Below, piece by piece: positions 27,101 to 42,100 of a stretch of DNA of 64,000 bases; position 1 is the stretch's first letter, and the number at the start of each line of letters is the position of its first letter. Location of the stretch: contig NC_134414.1 in the NCBI RefSeq assembly GCF_030867145.1, positions 21,470,518-21,534,517 of the forward strand, read 5' to 3'. The notes below the pieces were generated by a model. The model made no database searches. It had not been told where the DNA came from and saw only the letters and a list, made by a program, of their open reading frames with translations. The DNA comes from Opisthocomus hoazin (taxonomy: Eukaryota > Chordata > Aves > Opisthocomiformes > Opisthocomidae). The translations under genes and the position numbers were made by a program.

Positions 27101-30100
27101 GTCAATCCCATGCCTTAACAGTGGAAGAAGTGCATGTGAATTATAAGGCAGTTCTTCTCCTATGTGCATCAGGGAGGAGTAAAAAGGAGACCTGTCTTGT
27201 CAGTGCCTCGATCATTTCTGTGTTAAGTGCATTGCCTTTGTTTAAACTGCTGATGCTATAATATGAACTGGGGTGTGTGAGGTAGCAGCGTGTGTGCTGG
27301 CATGCTGGAGGCAGTAACTTCTGATTGAGGAGTGGAGCAGACAGCTGGGGGGAAGTTATTTTTAAGCAACCAGAGGAAGATTTTCAGCAGTATTTATGTC
27401 AATGCCCTGAATTTTAAATTATTTATGCTCATTTATTAATTAGGAGGTTGCTTTAACAAAATACTTGTACAAGGAGTTTATTATTTCTTATTGAAGGTCA
27501 GGGGTGGTGCAAGTCCCGAAGATCTTTTGGACAAACAGTGTAATGGAAAAGCAGTTTTGCTGATGCTTATAACCATGGTTCTGTGCTGCAGTCCGGTCTG
27601 TGAAAAACAGGCTTTGTTTGCTATTTGCCAGTCTGTGAAAGAGAATGGATTAGAACCTTACCTTGTGAAAAAGGCAAGTATAAAATTCCATTTTATATTC
27701 AGGTAATAAATTTAGGTTAGGTTAAAATTGGAACAGTACAAAATGTTTTTGTCAATACTGAAAGTTGTTAAACTTTGTAAAAGTGTGACTAATGCGGAAC
27801 TTAAATATCTGACTGAATTTGTAGTTATATTTCATGACCTACATAGAAATGATGGTATCATAAAAAGCAATTTTAATGGTAAATCTTACGTGTTAAAAGC
27901 GCAGATCTGAAATGCGAATAGATTTTTATACGTTGAAGATTGCAGATCTCGTTTAAGAAAATCTTTCTATGCAGTGGAAGTAAAGTGAGTTTTCTGACGT
28001 GGAAAATAGGCAAAATACATGCAAAGTATTGGAAGATGGTATGTGTCTTGTGGACTTTCATTTTGAAGTTCATAAGGGTATATTGAAATAATTGTTGTTT
28101 ATACTGCAGCTTTTTGTGCCTGTCACTTTTTTGGTGTGCGTGTTCTCTCCTTTTTATCCTTTCTTTCTGTTCGTTGCCTCTTGGTTTTACACACAGTCTC
28201 CACCCTGCAAAATGTGTGCTGGCTGTCCTTGCTTTGCATACCACCTCATACGGGGTAGTTGTCATTCCTTGATTGCACTCTTTGGAGACAAGGCAATAGA
28301 AATAATAAAAAAAATTGCTTATGCTAAATAGGAGCTGAATTATACAAATACTCGTTAAAAGGCTGGAGGGGGAGGATGTGGAGGTGTAGTACTGTCGGTT
28401 TGCTGTAGTATCATGTACTCTGCATGTTATTTCTGCAACCTTATTTCATGCACAGGTTTTGAAAAAAGTATCTGACGTTTTTGGCTATAAAACTATAGAA
28501 GACTTCATGACATCACATTTAGACTATTTGGTGATGGAGTGGCTGAAAATAAATGACAGTGGATATAGCCTGTCTACTTTTCCTTATGTTCTTCTGAACT
28601 ATACCAGCCTTGAGGAATTCTACAGGTAAGTTTGCTAGATGAAAGCAGTTTATTTAGATTTTTTTTACAATTATGACAACAGAATTTCAAATTTCTGAAT
28701 ATAATAATGCATCAGGATTTTGTTGTGCGATAGCATTGAGAGCTTTTAAAATGTTTTTCAGGTATCTTGCGTATTATATTTGCACTGGTAAATTTGTTTG
28801 TATAGCAGTAACTAAACAATAATTACAAGTTTAGTTATACAGTAGAGGAATGGTGTTTGCTATGTTATGCTTGAGATTTTTTTTAAAAATCCAATTCAAG
28901 GACATGCTGGAAATGTATTTACTACGTGTAGGTCTTGTTACAAAGTTTTGGTTCCACACCTGGTGATTAGAAGTCAGTTTGACGATGTGAAATCACTTGC
29001 CAACATGATTGAAAAAGACTGGAAGCAGGTTCTAGCAGACTGTTTTCCAAAGATACTTGTGAATATCCTCCCGTATTTTGCCTGTCAAAGCCATGGAAAG
29101 AGTGAAGTAGCAGAACAAAGAGATACGGCTTCTAAAGTCTACGACATGCTAAAGGATGAAAACTGCTTAGGAAAACAGGTATCTGTTTCAAATGGATAAA
29201 TTGAGTTCTGTGGCATTTAGCAGCCCTGAAAGAAACTTTTCTCTAAAAATGTAAATAGTTCAAGTTTACAGATACAAAATTATTATTTTAATAAAGCCAA
29301 ACTAGCCAAATTTTTATCCTAAGTTTTTCCAGTGCTAAGTGTTTCTACTCAGTAGAAACTTTCAGGCAGACAGTTGACTTGAAGTATAATTTTTTCAGAA
29401 TGTAATAATTTTTTTTTTTGCCATTAGTTATACATACCTGAGTTTCCCTGTTATATTTCTGTTTAAGTAAGTCATGTTTGCCTCTTAAAATATTTTGTTA
29501 GTACTTTATCAGGCGCCATCTTCCTCAGAGGCAGACTTTATATTCAGAACTAGTAGTAAAATTAAACTTTTTTTTTTCCAGATACAGTAGGAAAGCAAAT
29601 TTTTCTACCTGTGACTGCCATAGGCTTAACCAGGCTTAACATCTGAATGAATTGCATGTCATAGATAATTGAACAAATCGAGAATCCAGACAGGAAGAAA
29701 TAGGTTTTCTCGGAGAAGAAATGTTAAATTATTCCAGCTAAAATATTCTTTTTCTTATTAAAACACTATTTTCCCCCTTCTAGCAAATTGACAGTTTATC
29801 TCATAATAACTTACCAGAGATTGTGGTTGAGATGTTGATGACCTTACATGAGCCACCTGATAGCACAGTAGAAGGAGCTCATCTAACTAAATATATAAGG
29901 TATGTCTTGGTAGATTTTCTGAATGCTGAATGTATATGTATAATATTGTGCATTAAAACACGTGCTTCAGACATAAGAAGAGGTGACCTTGAAGTTGAGA
30001 ATTAAAGGAACTTACTGTCATTAGTAATGATGTATCATAGACATGCTTTCTCACATAGTTACTCCGCAGTATCAGTAAGGAGAACCTCTGTAATACTTCA

Positions 30101-33100
30101 GTTGATGGAAAGAATGAATGGGTGGGTAGGAGAATGCTGTTGTATGTTGGTGAGCTGGACTACGGCAGTGCCAGTTTAGGTTGGTTCAAATTTGGGTGGA
30201 CTGCCCTCTCTATAAAATTGGTCAGGTTTTAGTGTCTAAATTAAAGTGATTCTTTTTAAAGGTCTTTAAATATTTAGAAGTCACCTGAGAAGTGAACCGA
30301 ACCGTTTCTTAACAGTTCTTGTAGTGGCAGCTCTTGCCTTTGGTAAGGAGATTGCTTGAGCAATGCCAAATAATTCCTAATTAATAGAAATATTTTAATG
30401 CCATAAGTATCTTCATTTTTATGAGCTTTTCGTTGTTGTTATCCTAAAAATATCACTATTTGCATAATTATGTCTGGAAATAATTTTCCAGATTTTTTTT
30501 GTTTAGGTAGAGACTATTTGGAAAAACATTACACTTCCTGAAGTTATTGAAGAAGATACTTTTATTGTAGAAGTAGAAAGTTGAAAGAATCCAAAGCCTT
30601 TCTGTGAAAATCTGCCAAGTTGAATGGCTGAGGGTTTCAGAACTTTATAAAAGAAATTTGTTTCAGTGAGTTTATTAACAGACTGGGGTGTCTGCTTGTA
30701 ACCAAAGTTTTTCTTTAAGAAGGAAAGGGTAAGAATACGAGTGATGAAACTTAGACTTTGCTGGTTTATTGTTATCATAGTGCATTTATTTTCTTTGTGA
30801 GGTCCCAGACAAGTTGACTACTCTTTTTATGTAATACAGAGATTCACGGTTACTTTTTTCTCAACCAAATTGTTCCCATAATCACAAAATGCAGAAGCTT
30901 TATCTATGAATTGCAAATAGATTTTCCTGTGATGTACCTTAGATGAGACAAGTGTGTGAGTTTTTAGCAATATGATCGTTCAAAAAATAATACAAGGATG
31001 TTGTACAGCTTAGAAAGCTGCCATAGAGGGACAACAGACGGCTAAAAATAAGGTGTATTTCGCTCTGCTGGATGGTTTTGCTGCTTCTTAGTGAAAGCAG
31101 AAAAGATTTCCTGGAGTTACATGTTAGTGAGACATTTTATTTAATACATGGGGTTTGATTGTAGGAAGGAAAAAATAATATCTTTTTTATTTATTTAGGG
31201 AACTGGATCCTGCTCCTAATCCTCCTCATTTTCCATCTTATGTGATTAAAGCAACCTTGGACTACATTAGCAACTGTCATAAAAGCAAATTAAAAAGTCT
31301 TGTAGCAGTTCTTTCTAAAAGCCCTGTAAGTATGTAGTGATGATTTTCTTCTTCGGTAGAATATAAAATTTCTTTTATGGGTACAATGTGATTTAATTAG
31401 ACATTTTCATCATATATATGTAGGAGGAAAGAATACAACCTTGGAAACTTTTCTGTTCTTTTGTTTGCCTTTTGAAATTGAAAGAAGTTCTAAGTTCAAG
31501 GACACAGTAACCTTACAAAAATTACATGCTTGAACTATTACATGCATTATGTAATACATGTGAAATAATGTATAAATAGAGAGGGTTATTTTAAAGGTTG
31601 GGGAGATCTGTGTGTACCAGACACAGTTTAGATGCAATATATTGTTTTGACATAAGTCTGAAGAACATTCTAAAATAATTACATTTGGACAATTTTATCT
31701 AAATACTGTGTACGGTTAAGATATTAAAGTTTGCTTCTCTTACTGACAGTGCGAAATTTTATAGTGTGTGGTATTTTTAGACATTTGATTTTCAGTAGTT
31801 AAAGGGAAATACAAAGGCATATAAAATTATGCAGCCTGGCAATAAATCGTATACATATTACTTTCTTGTAATGTCATTTCTTAGAAATTTATCTTTTCAA
31901 AGTTTATGCTATTTTATTGCATATGTTGTCAACAACTTTGCCTATCCATAAACAATCTAAAAATGAGAAAAAAACCTTTTGCTAGGCCATGTTTGTCTAA
32001 ATCTTTTGGGTGTGAAAGTTAATATTGCCGGCCAGTGGAGTGGAATGGAATGGAATGGAATAGAATATTTAAGGTGGAAGGGACCTATACTGATGCCTGA
32101 CCACTTCAGGGCTGACCAAGAGTTAAAGCATGTTGTGAAGGGCATTGCCCAAATGCGTCTTAAACACTGATGGGCTTGGGACATCGACCACCTCTCTAGG
32201 AAGCCTGTTCCAGTGTGTGACCACCCTCTTGGTAAAGAAATGCTTCTTGATGTCCAGAATGCCTCCTAATGTCCAGGAATAAATTGTTTAAAATGTAACA
32301 CAGTCTACTTAGTATTTTAAGACAGTTACTTTGTTTTTTAAGCTTACAGTTTTAACAGTTGCAATCTGTATTCATGTATTTGATGAAATAATGCATTTTG
32401 TACGTATGAACATTATGTTTGACAGAATATAGATTGAAGCACTACCTGATGTTTTAATGGTTTTATTTGGCGTTTCTCCTTTTGGTGAAAACTGCCATAA
32501 CTGTTTGGTTTTCTGAAGAACAGGCATAACCTTTCTCATTGGGGAGGGGGGGAGGCGCGGGGAAATTGCTAGATGTGGGGCTTACAGTCCTGCTTGAAGA
32601 ATCGGTTTCTGTGTAGGTCTTTTTTTTTTTTAAAGCAGTGAAAATAATTAAGCCTTTTTGTCCGTGTCCTTTAAAAATAGATGTATTGCTATTGCTAAAG
32701 TTTTCGTTTCTTGGTATAAAGTATATCTGTATAGGCATTGTGAAGTATTTTTTTAATACTAGTTTATTCATTTTTAGGATTCATTCCAGAAGATCCTTCT
32801 AGCCCTTTGTAAGCATGCGTCAGATACAAACAACATTTACAAGAAACACAGAGTTCTTATAATTTATCACTTGTTTGTTAGTCTGCTACTTAAAGAGATA
32901 AAAGATGGTTTAGGAGGAGCATGGGCTTTTGTCCTCCGAGATGTAATTTACACCCTGATTCACCACATCAATAGCAGGTAAATATGCCAATCATATCCCT
33001 GTCTGTACTCCCTTATTCTTATAACCTTGTATTTCAGTACCACTAGTAAATATGAATTCATTTGTAGAAATAATTGAAATTCCCTGAAAGAATAAATTGC

Positions 33101-36100
33101 CTTTCTTTGATAATTTCAGAATTTAAATTTACAGGTTAACAAAGTGTGGAACGTTTTGTGCTGTCCTTGTGTTTAAATGTTCACTGTACTGTGGAATTTT
33201 GTATCTATAATAGGCTATCACACTGTAGAAATAAGAAATGTTGGGAGATTTTGATGACAGAAAGTGTGTTTGGGAATTTAAAGGATATGGGAGAGGGCTA
33301 CAAAGATGATAAGGGGACTGGAGCATCTCTCCTACAAGGACGGGCTGAGGGAGCTGGGCTTGTTCAGCCTGAAGAAGAGAAGGCTGAGAGGGGACCTTAT
33401 AAATGCCTATAAATATCTGAAGGGTGGGTTTCAGGACGATGGGGCCAGACTTTTTTCAGTAGTGCCCAGTGACAGGACAAGGGGCAATGGGCACAAACTG
33501 AGGCACAGGAAGTTCCGTCTGAACATGAGGAAGAACTTCTTCCCTCTGAGGGTGACGGAGCACTGGAACAGGCTGCTGCAGAGAGGTTGTGGAGTCTCCT
33601 TCTCTGGAGATATTCAAAACCCACCTGGATGTGATCCTGTGCAGCCTGCTGTAGGTGACCCTGCTTTGGCAGGGAAGTTGGACTAGATGATCCCCAGAGG
33701 TCCCTAACAACCCTGAACATTCTGTGATTCTGTGAAAAATTGAGATTGTGGAGCTAAGTGCAAAGTAAGCACATGTCAAATAAAATGTGCTTACTGAGTA
33801 AATAAAGAGTATTGACACTGACATTCTCACCAGTAAGTAGCTAACAGAATGAGAATTGGCACATGTTGTCTTAGCTTGTCTTCAGATTGAGGAATCTGGT
33901 ACTTCATCAGCCTTACGATTTAGATAGAGATTCTTACCTTTCGTGAGGACTAGAGATACTTTCTTATGTGAGGTTTAGCTTTGAATTTCCAAGACAGTTA
34001 CTCACCTAAACGTTATTGAGTTTAAGTGAAAGTTGATTGCTTTGCTTGTTGGAAGCATTTCATACCCTGAAATATTGGAGAGGGGTGTGGATTTTATGGT
34101 AAATGCCGTTATTATGAGACTTATTATTGTGATCAACACTGAAGTGGGGCAGGGGCAGTTAATGCACTGGGGGGCAAGACTGCCGTTCAGATGGACCTCA
34201 TCTGGTTGTAGGAGTGGGACAACAGGTACGCTGGGCATAGACAACCCAAGTCTTTCACCTGGGATACAATAACCCCATGGGTGAGTGCAGCCTTGGGAGC
34301 TGACTGGCTAGAAAGTAGCTTTGCAGAAGAGCACCCAGGAGTCCTGGGTGCCTTTTATCACAGAAGTCTTACTGTGTACTGGGCTGTGCTGGCAAGAGTG
34401 TAGCCAGCAAGCTGAGGGAAGTAGTCATTCACATCTGAGTCTTACAAAGCTGCAATAGGACCGCTGTGTCCAGGTGGGGCCGCTCCAGCCACGACAATGA
34501 GATACAGTGATGAACTGGGATGAGTTGAGTGGAAGACCCCCAAGGGGGTGAGTGGAGTTGATCTGATTTCTGTTGTCCAGTTTCTGAAGGGGAAGATAAC
34601 CTTGTAGAGCAGGTAAAGCCAGACTTCTCCTAGAGGTGCACACTGAAAGGACAAGGGGTAGCAACCCACGAAGTTGCAATATGGGAAATTCTGGTTGGAC
34701 ACAAGGGAAAAGATTTTGACGGTGAGAATACTGAAATACTGGAGCAGGTTGCTCAGAGGGGCTATTGATTCTCCATCCAAGGAATGTGTCGGAATTCAGC
34801 TCAACAAAACCCTGAGAACCTGATCTGACTTTGGAGATGACCCTGCTTCAGGCACAAAGCTGCACTAGATAATCCCCAGGAGCCCTTCGTAACCTATTTC
34901 TTTTTTTTTTTACTTTTTAAAAAAAATCTAATGGTTATGTGAAAGAGAGGAGGGTTCAGAGAGCATGTTTTCCACTTGGTTCTGTTTCTGTCAACATTGT
35001 TCTGGCAAATAATAATGTAAAAACCTTTGCAGGTTGGTTTGGAATTTTTTTTTCTCTTTGGAATGTATTTTTAAGTTTTTTTTACTCCATTTGTTAAAGC
35101 AGTCTGTCAAATTCTGTGTGTTTTATTTGTCCCATGTCTCCTGAGGTAGATCTTTAGAGCTGATTGAGTTGATAATTTTAAATTTTAGAATCAGTTCCTC
35201 GGAAAAAGTATATTTATATTTCCCCTTTTCCCCTATTCTTCCCTGTTTTATAATTGGTTAACACTTGAGACAAGAACAATTTGTATTTCTTTAATTTCAC
35301 TTCTTTGTTTCCTGTGACAGGCCTGTTGTTATCAGAGATATATCCATGCGCAGCTTTTCACTCTGTTGTGATCTTCTTCATCATGTTTGCCACACAGCAG
35401 TTACATGTTGCAATGATGCTCTAGAGAGCCACCTTCATGTTATTGTAGGAACCCTAATACCACTTGCCGTGGACCAGCCTGAGGTTCAGGAACAGGTAGT
35501 TTTGCGTTGCTGCTTATTCTTTATCTGTTGGCTTTTTAGTTCATGTTCACTGTCGTAAAAGCTGTATCTACACTCAAGTTCAATTTTAATTCTTTTTTTC
35601 TATGCTCTGTAGATTTATATAACAAATATTTTTTTGGGATGTAACACTACACCTTTGGGTTTTTTTAAATAAGTGTCTTTTGATACTTCTATGTTGACAA
35701 ATTTTATGTTCCATATTTAATTCCTGTGGCTTTAAACAGTGATTGAGATGTATTTGTATCATAATTGCTGAGATTACTGTATCGCTTTCTAATTCTTTAT
35801 TTACTTAGTCTATAAAAAATCTGATTTCTTAAAGAGCTTTAATGGTGTTGTAATGTTGTTTGTCTGCTTTGAATATGTCAGTCTTTTTCAGCCAAATCTG
35901 AAAGAGATTTAAAACCTTCAGGGTAAGTTTCAGGGAAATTGTTCCTTTAGTTGAGTAGAGACACCAAATCCACTAAGGAAAATACAGAACGAACACAGGC
36001 ATTGGTAAACTGCTGGGGATGGCAGTCTCATCAGTACAAGCAAGTCAAGTAGCCGAGCAGTTACCTACAAAGCTCTGTGGATGAGTTCACAGGAAATACA

Positions 36101-39100
36101 ATGAAGTCCTTTGGAAGGGGAAGGTGTTTAGGGGACAAAGAGGAAATACGTGCAAAGAGCAGATTTCAGTAGTTCAGCTATTCATTTAACAAGTTACCGT
36201 TTAAAATAAATTTAGCACATAGGCCTTAAAAGGGAAATGAAGCAGTTTCTGTTGTGTGACAAGCCTTGTTTTCCTTCTGATGATGATTTGTATGTGCATT
36301 CTACTGGGGGTGGAGATATACTTACATTCAGAGACTTACAATTAGTAGCTGAAGATGAGAAGAGTATGCCTCTTGTACTTCAGTCCTCATGGTTGCCTTC
36401 TGGCTTAATCTGATCCCGTGGCAACATGTGCGCCTTCATGGCTGCAGTGTAGCCCTTCATTGTTCTCCTCCTTGTACTTCCAGTTCAACGGGAGGGCTGT
36501 GCTGATCCAGCTGAGAATAACTTCGCAATCTGTTTCCCAGCTTAACGATCATGATCAGATCATGATCATATTTGTCTGTGCAAACAGTTCTACGTCCACA
36601 ACTGCAAAAGCAATGTGTCAGGGCATCCCTGGGTGGAAACAAAGTGGGGAGGGCAGAAATTTCTCTGAATTGGAACAGATATCAAATATGAAACTTTCTC
36701 ATGTCATACTCCTGCAGGGAAGTCCTTCCTCTAGTGATCACTTTTCAGTTTCTTCTCTTTACTTTTCTTCCAGCTTTAAATGGAGGCTAGTTAATCATTG
36801 TCAGGTAAATACAAGTGTCCAAATAAACGCCTCATCGTTTAGATTGTAGACTCCTTCAAAACTGCCTGGATTAAATATCCAACTGCATTGATTTGTAAAT
36901 AAAGTATAAAAGCAGTGTTTTTGCAAGGAAAGTATGGTACCCCTGAGCAAGCATTTATTCAAGTTGTAGATCTGTTATAAAGCAAACTCTGCCAGATTTC
37001 AGTAATTTGGGCAGTAAATTATGATATTTAGGCATTTGTCCAGATTTCAAATTACTGGCACTTTAGTTAGTAAGAATAATAAAGTCCTAATAACATCAGA
37101 AGGACTGCTCAGGCGCAGTGTGTTGCTAAATCCTTGCCAATATTGTGATGGTTGTATTGTCCCATATTTGAAATCAGCTTCATCAAAAGACAGGCTAAAA
37201 CTGCAGGCTGTGATAGTATAAGCTTTGATGTCTGTTTGGGAGGGGGAGTAGCAAAAACGCCTCTCCATTTTGGCATATATCTGTGATTTCCCCAAGCCTC
37301 TAAACATTTTAACAGTGTAATTAAATTATCGTACTTTTTTCGTATAGAATTTAATGGAACTTCGAGAAATACAAACTTTGGAACCTGAATAAGAAATATG
37401 GCTCAAATATATTTTTCTGTCTTTTTTGTTTTTCATTTACTTTTTACGTGCAGGTCCTAGGCTTGTTGAGGTATCTGGTGATAGATAATAAGGATAATGA
37501 AAATCTGTATCAAGCAATCAAGTGCTTAGATCCTTTTCCTGAATATCCTGCTTTTAAAGATCTGCGAGCAACTCAACAGAAGATAAAATACAGTAAAGGA
37601 CCATATTCTCTTTTGGAGGTAGTTAAAACTATGTCTTGTGGCATACTGTTTCTTGTAACGCAAACTTTCAAAAGAAAAACAATTTTCCATCTATAGGTAT
37701 GGTTGAGAAAGATTTAAATTCGACATGTGGATACTTTTTATTGCCAGTTTCATAGACTGAGATATTTGTAGATCTCCTTTCTTATTTTGCATATATTGTT
37801 CTCCATATTGTGGACTGTTGAGAGCCACGTCTTTACTTGAAGCCTTTATTTGTATGGCATATGTGCTTAATACAAAATGTTGTTTTGCAGGAAATTAATC
37901 ACTTTCTCTCAGTTGGTGTTTGTGATTCACTGCCTTTAACAAGACTTGAAGGACTGTATGATTTACGCAAACAATTGGAACAGTATAAAGATCAGATGAA
38001 GGATCTCTTGAAAAATTTCCAAGGTACTGAAGTCTGATTATGCGTTTTATTTCTTTTGTATCTGGTTTTAGATGTGTAACAATATAACTCTATTCTAATT
38101 TGGCATTGAATGTTTTATTTTGTGTCTCCTTTCTTTGTATGTCAACAATGTAACCTTATTATAATTTCACATATAGAGTAGAGTGGCATTTATTATTCAT
38201 GCAAAATATGAAGTATCTTTAGCAGAGTGTATTATAAGTATTATATGAGCTGTTACGTGGCAGAGAGGATAAAATGCCCTTCCAGCTTTTGGCATGGGGC
38301 ACTTATGATTGTGAATGATCACAGTAACATATGAGTATATTGCTTTATGGCTGCTTAATGAGTTTTCTTGTATATGAATCTCCCTATGGTTTTAAATATA
38401 ATGAAGCTAGATTTTATTAAAGATATAGTATGTTAAAAAGTAAAGTTCACAGAAATTTTAAAATGATAGGATTTAGTTTAGGTGAACCTTGCCACATCCC
38501 AGGATTCTGTTTCAGCCCTCAGTCCAGACCCAGTTCCTTCCTGTTTTGGTTTTCAGATGCTTGTGCCAGACCATTTCACTTTTCTCCTCTGCATCAAGTC
38601 TTTATCAGCTTGTGTGCATGATGGGAAGATAAAAAGAGCTGACGTAATTCATTGTAAATAAGTGCAAAGTAAAATCTGGGGAGGAATAGTAGGCTGTCAT
38701 AAGGCCATGGTGTAAGTGCATTGTGTTCCCACATCTTGATACCCCCCACATTGATACACCAGAAGGACGGGATGCCATCCAGAGGGACCTGGACAAGCTG
38801 GAGAGGTGGGCCTGTGTGAACCTCATGAGGTTCAACAAGGCCAAGTGCAAGGTCCTACACCTGGGTCGGGGTAATCCCCAGTATCAATACAGGCTGGGGG
38901 ATGAAAGGATCGAGAGCAGCCCTGCTGAGAGGGACTTGGGGGTACTGATAGACGAAAGGCTGGACGTGAGCCGGCAATGTGCGCTGGCAGCCCAGAGGGG
39001 CAACCGTGTCCTGGGCTGCATCAAGAGAAGCGTGGCCACCAGGTCGAGAGAGGTGATTCTGCCCCTCTACTCTGCTCTGGTGAGACCTCACCTGGAGTAC

Positions 39101-42100
39101 TGCGTTCAGCTCTGGAGCCTCAGCAGAAGGACATGGAACTGTTGGAGCGGGTCCAAAGGAGGGCTACAAAAATGATCTGAGGGCTGGAGCACCTCTCCTA
39201 TGAGGACAGGCTGAGAGAGTTGGGCTTGTTTAGCCTGGAGAAGAGAAGGTTGTGGGGAGACCTGATTGCAGCCTTTCAGTACTTAAGTGGAGCACCTGGG
39301 TGTCCTGGTGGACGACATGTTAACCGTGAGCCAGCAGTGTGCCCTGGCTGCCAAGAAGGCCAATGGGATCCTGGGATGCATCAAGAAGAGTGTGGCCAGC
39401 AGGCTGAGGGAGGTTCTCCTTCCCCTCTACACTGCACTGGTGAGGCCCCATCTGGAGTACTCTGTCCAGTTCTGGGCTCCCCACTGCAAGAAAGATGAGG
39501 AGCTACTGGAGAGAGTCCAGCGGAGGGCTACAAGGATGGTGAGGGGACTGGAGCATCTCTCCTACGAGGAGAGGCTGAGGGAGGTGGGCTTGTTCAGCCT
39601 GAAGAAGAGAAGGCTGAGAGGGGACCTAATATATACTTACAAATATCTGAAGGGTGGGTGTCAGGAGGATGGGGCCAAGCTCTTTTCAGTAGTGCCCAGC
39701 GACAGGACAAGGGGCAATGGGCACAAACTGAAGCATAGGAAGTTCCGTCTGAACATGAGGAAGAACTTCTTCCCTCTGAGGGTGATTGAGCACTGGAACA
39801 GGCTGCCCAGGGAGGTTGTGGAGTCTTCTTCTCTGGAGACATTCAAGACCCACCTGGACAAGGTGCAGTGCAGCCTGCTGTAGGTGACCCTGCTTCGGCA
39901 GGAGGGTTGGACTAGATGACCCACAGAGGTCCCTTCCAACCCCTACCATTCTGTGATTCTGAGTCTACAGGAAAGATGGGGACAATCTTTTTAGTAGAGA
40001 CAGCAGTGACAGGACAAGGTAAATGGTTTTAAACTAAAACAGGGTAGGTTTAGGCTAGATATAAGGAAGAAATTCTTTACAATGAGGGTGGTGAAACACT
40101 GGAACGGGTTGCCCAGAGAGGTAGTGGAGGCCCCATCCCTGGAAACATTGAAGACCAGGCTGGACAGGGCTCTGAGCAACCTGATCTAGTTAGTGGTGTC
40201 CCTGCTCGCTGCGGGGGGGTTGGACGAGATGACCTCTGGGGGTCCCTTCCAACCCAAAACTTTCTATGATTCTATGATTCTGTCTTGAATATCATTTACA
40301 ATTTTAGTCTTGAAATTCTGCTTGAAAAGAGAGTTAGTAAAAGGGCAAGAAGCTTGTGTGGAACAACTTCCATCATAGGAGAGCCTTGTGAGCTTGGAAA
40401 CAAGGTGCAATAGGAATACTGAGAGGGGTATGATCTGGTGGGTGGTATGATGGAGCTGAGTAGGGAACACTGAACACTTTTATGACAGTACAAGAACAGA
40501 TTAGATTACCTGGCAACAGTTGTACAAGAGAAACCACATATTTTTTTCAAACAAAATATATACAGCATGGAACTGACTGCCACTTCTTGTGGAGACCAGA
40601 AGCGTAATGGACCTTAAAAGGAGTTAGACATATCTCATAGAGATTATTATGTATGGAGATCTGCTCAGAAATCCCCAATCTGCTGACTGGCAAAACCCGA
40701 GAAGAAATAATTACTCTTGTTCTGTTGGAGGTGGGTTAGCAGTCTTGATGGGCCTGTTACCTTGATTCTGCCTTATACTAAAAGTCTATTAAACACTTCC
40801 AAATAACTTTACTATTATTATTTTAGGTGTTTAAAAGAAGTAAAACCACAGTTATTGATAAAGGCTATGAAACTGTATGCTAAAAGATAACATCTAAGAA
40901 ATAACTACTGCAGTTTGGCCACGTGTATTCATTTTTATAAAAATGTCAGCAAGCATACAGCGTGATTCCAGTTTTCCATTCCAATCAACAGGGCTGCAGG
41001 ATGTTGGTTTTTTAAAGAAAATACTGATTTTATTTTTTTTACCTTGGCAAATCATCATATTTTTTCCTAGACCTTGTTCCTGGAAACTGCAAAAACATTT
41101 TGTTTGGAATGTTTATTTTAAAAAAATACTTTAGGCAAGCAGCAAATATGTAAGGAAATACTGATCTTGAGAGTTTATAATTTGGCAAAGTTAATTAGGC
41201 AAGTGAAAGCAAGTAAAATTCTGTGAAATTCCTGGTAGAAAGCCTTATGTTGGGATATTCCTTGGATTTGGATTTAGAGCAGAATGATGTTGTTAGCTTA
41301 AGTGCTGTCAGTGGAGTCACATAGTATGACTTCACTATTTCAAATAACATTCTTACACTAATTTATGCTAATATTTCATGTATTTAATTATAATTTCTAC
41401 ATCAAATCACTGAAAATAATAGCATTTGTGTATTCTAGTTTTAGGGATTCTTTATCATAATCAAATGCATAGAAATTTTTTCAAGACATGATGAATAAGA
41501 AAATTTAATGTTTTTTTAATGTACTGTTTAATACCAGCTTGCTTCAACAGTCATAATGCCTGTTGATATTTGTAGATGTCAACAAGCATTATGAATGATA
41601 ATAAAAGATTATAAAGCAGTGTTTTTTTCTAATATGTTCACATTACAAATACACAATGACATTTTGGGGTATTATTTTTCTTTCTGAATGATAGACAAGC
41701 CAGAAGACTCTGTGGTAGTGAAATTGGTGGTGAGCTTACTGCAGCTGTCCAAGATGGCAGTTAACCATACAGGTGAAAAAGCAGTGCTGGGTAAGTTAAT
41801 GAGTCCCACAGGTGCCCTAGGCCTGTCACTGCAAACCCCAGGTTGACACTGTGGATGTTCTCAGTGTCCTTCCTACTGCTATTTTGCATTTGCTGCCAGA
41901 GGTAACCATCAGCAATGTTAAAATGGGTGATAAGTCTTGTTTTCAGTCACTGTGTTTTACAGCTTTGACTAATAACTTAGCTTGTCATCAATTTAGACCC
42001 TGGTCTCTTCTATATGCAATATTAAGAGTCATCTGCTGTTATATGGGTCACTTACTGGGTTGAAAAATAGTAAGAAAAATTTAAGAGAAGTTACCTGAAA

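Noticed and set aside
26750..27110. Pyrimidine-rich stretch with recurring TCTGTC/TCATCT words and a 124-codon frame
   Set aside because: It looks like low-complexity intron sequence. The frame is a by-product of the Ser/Leu/Cys-rich composition.
27873..28265. 130-codon antisense open frame in intron 23
   Set aside because: No motifs, lies in an ordinary intron, and overlaps no other evidence.
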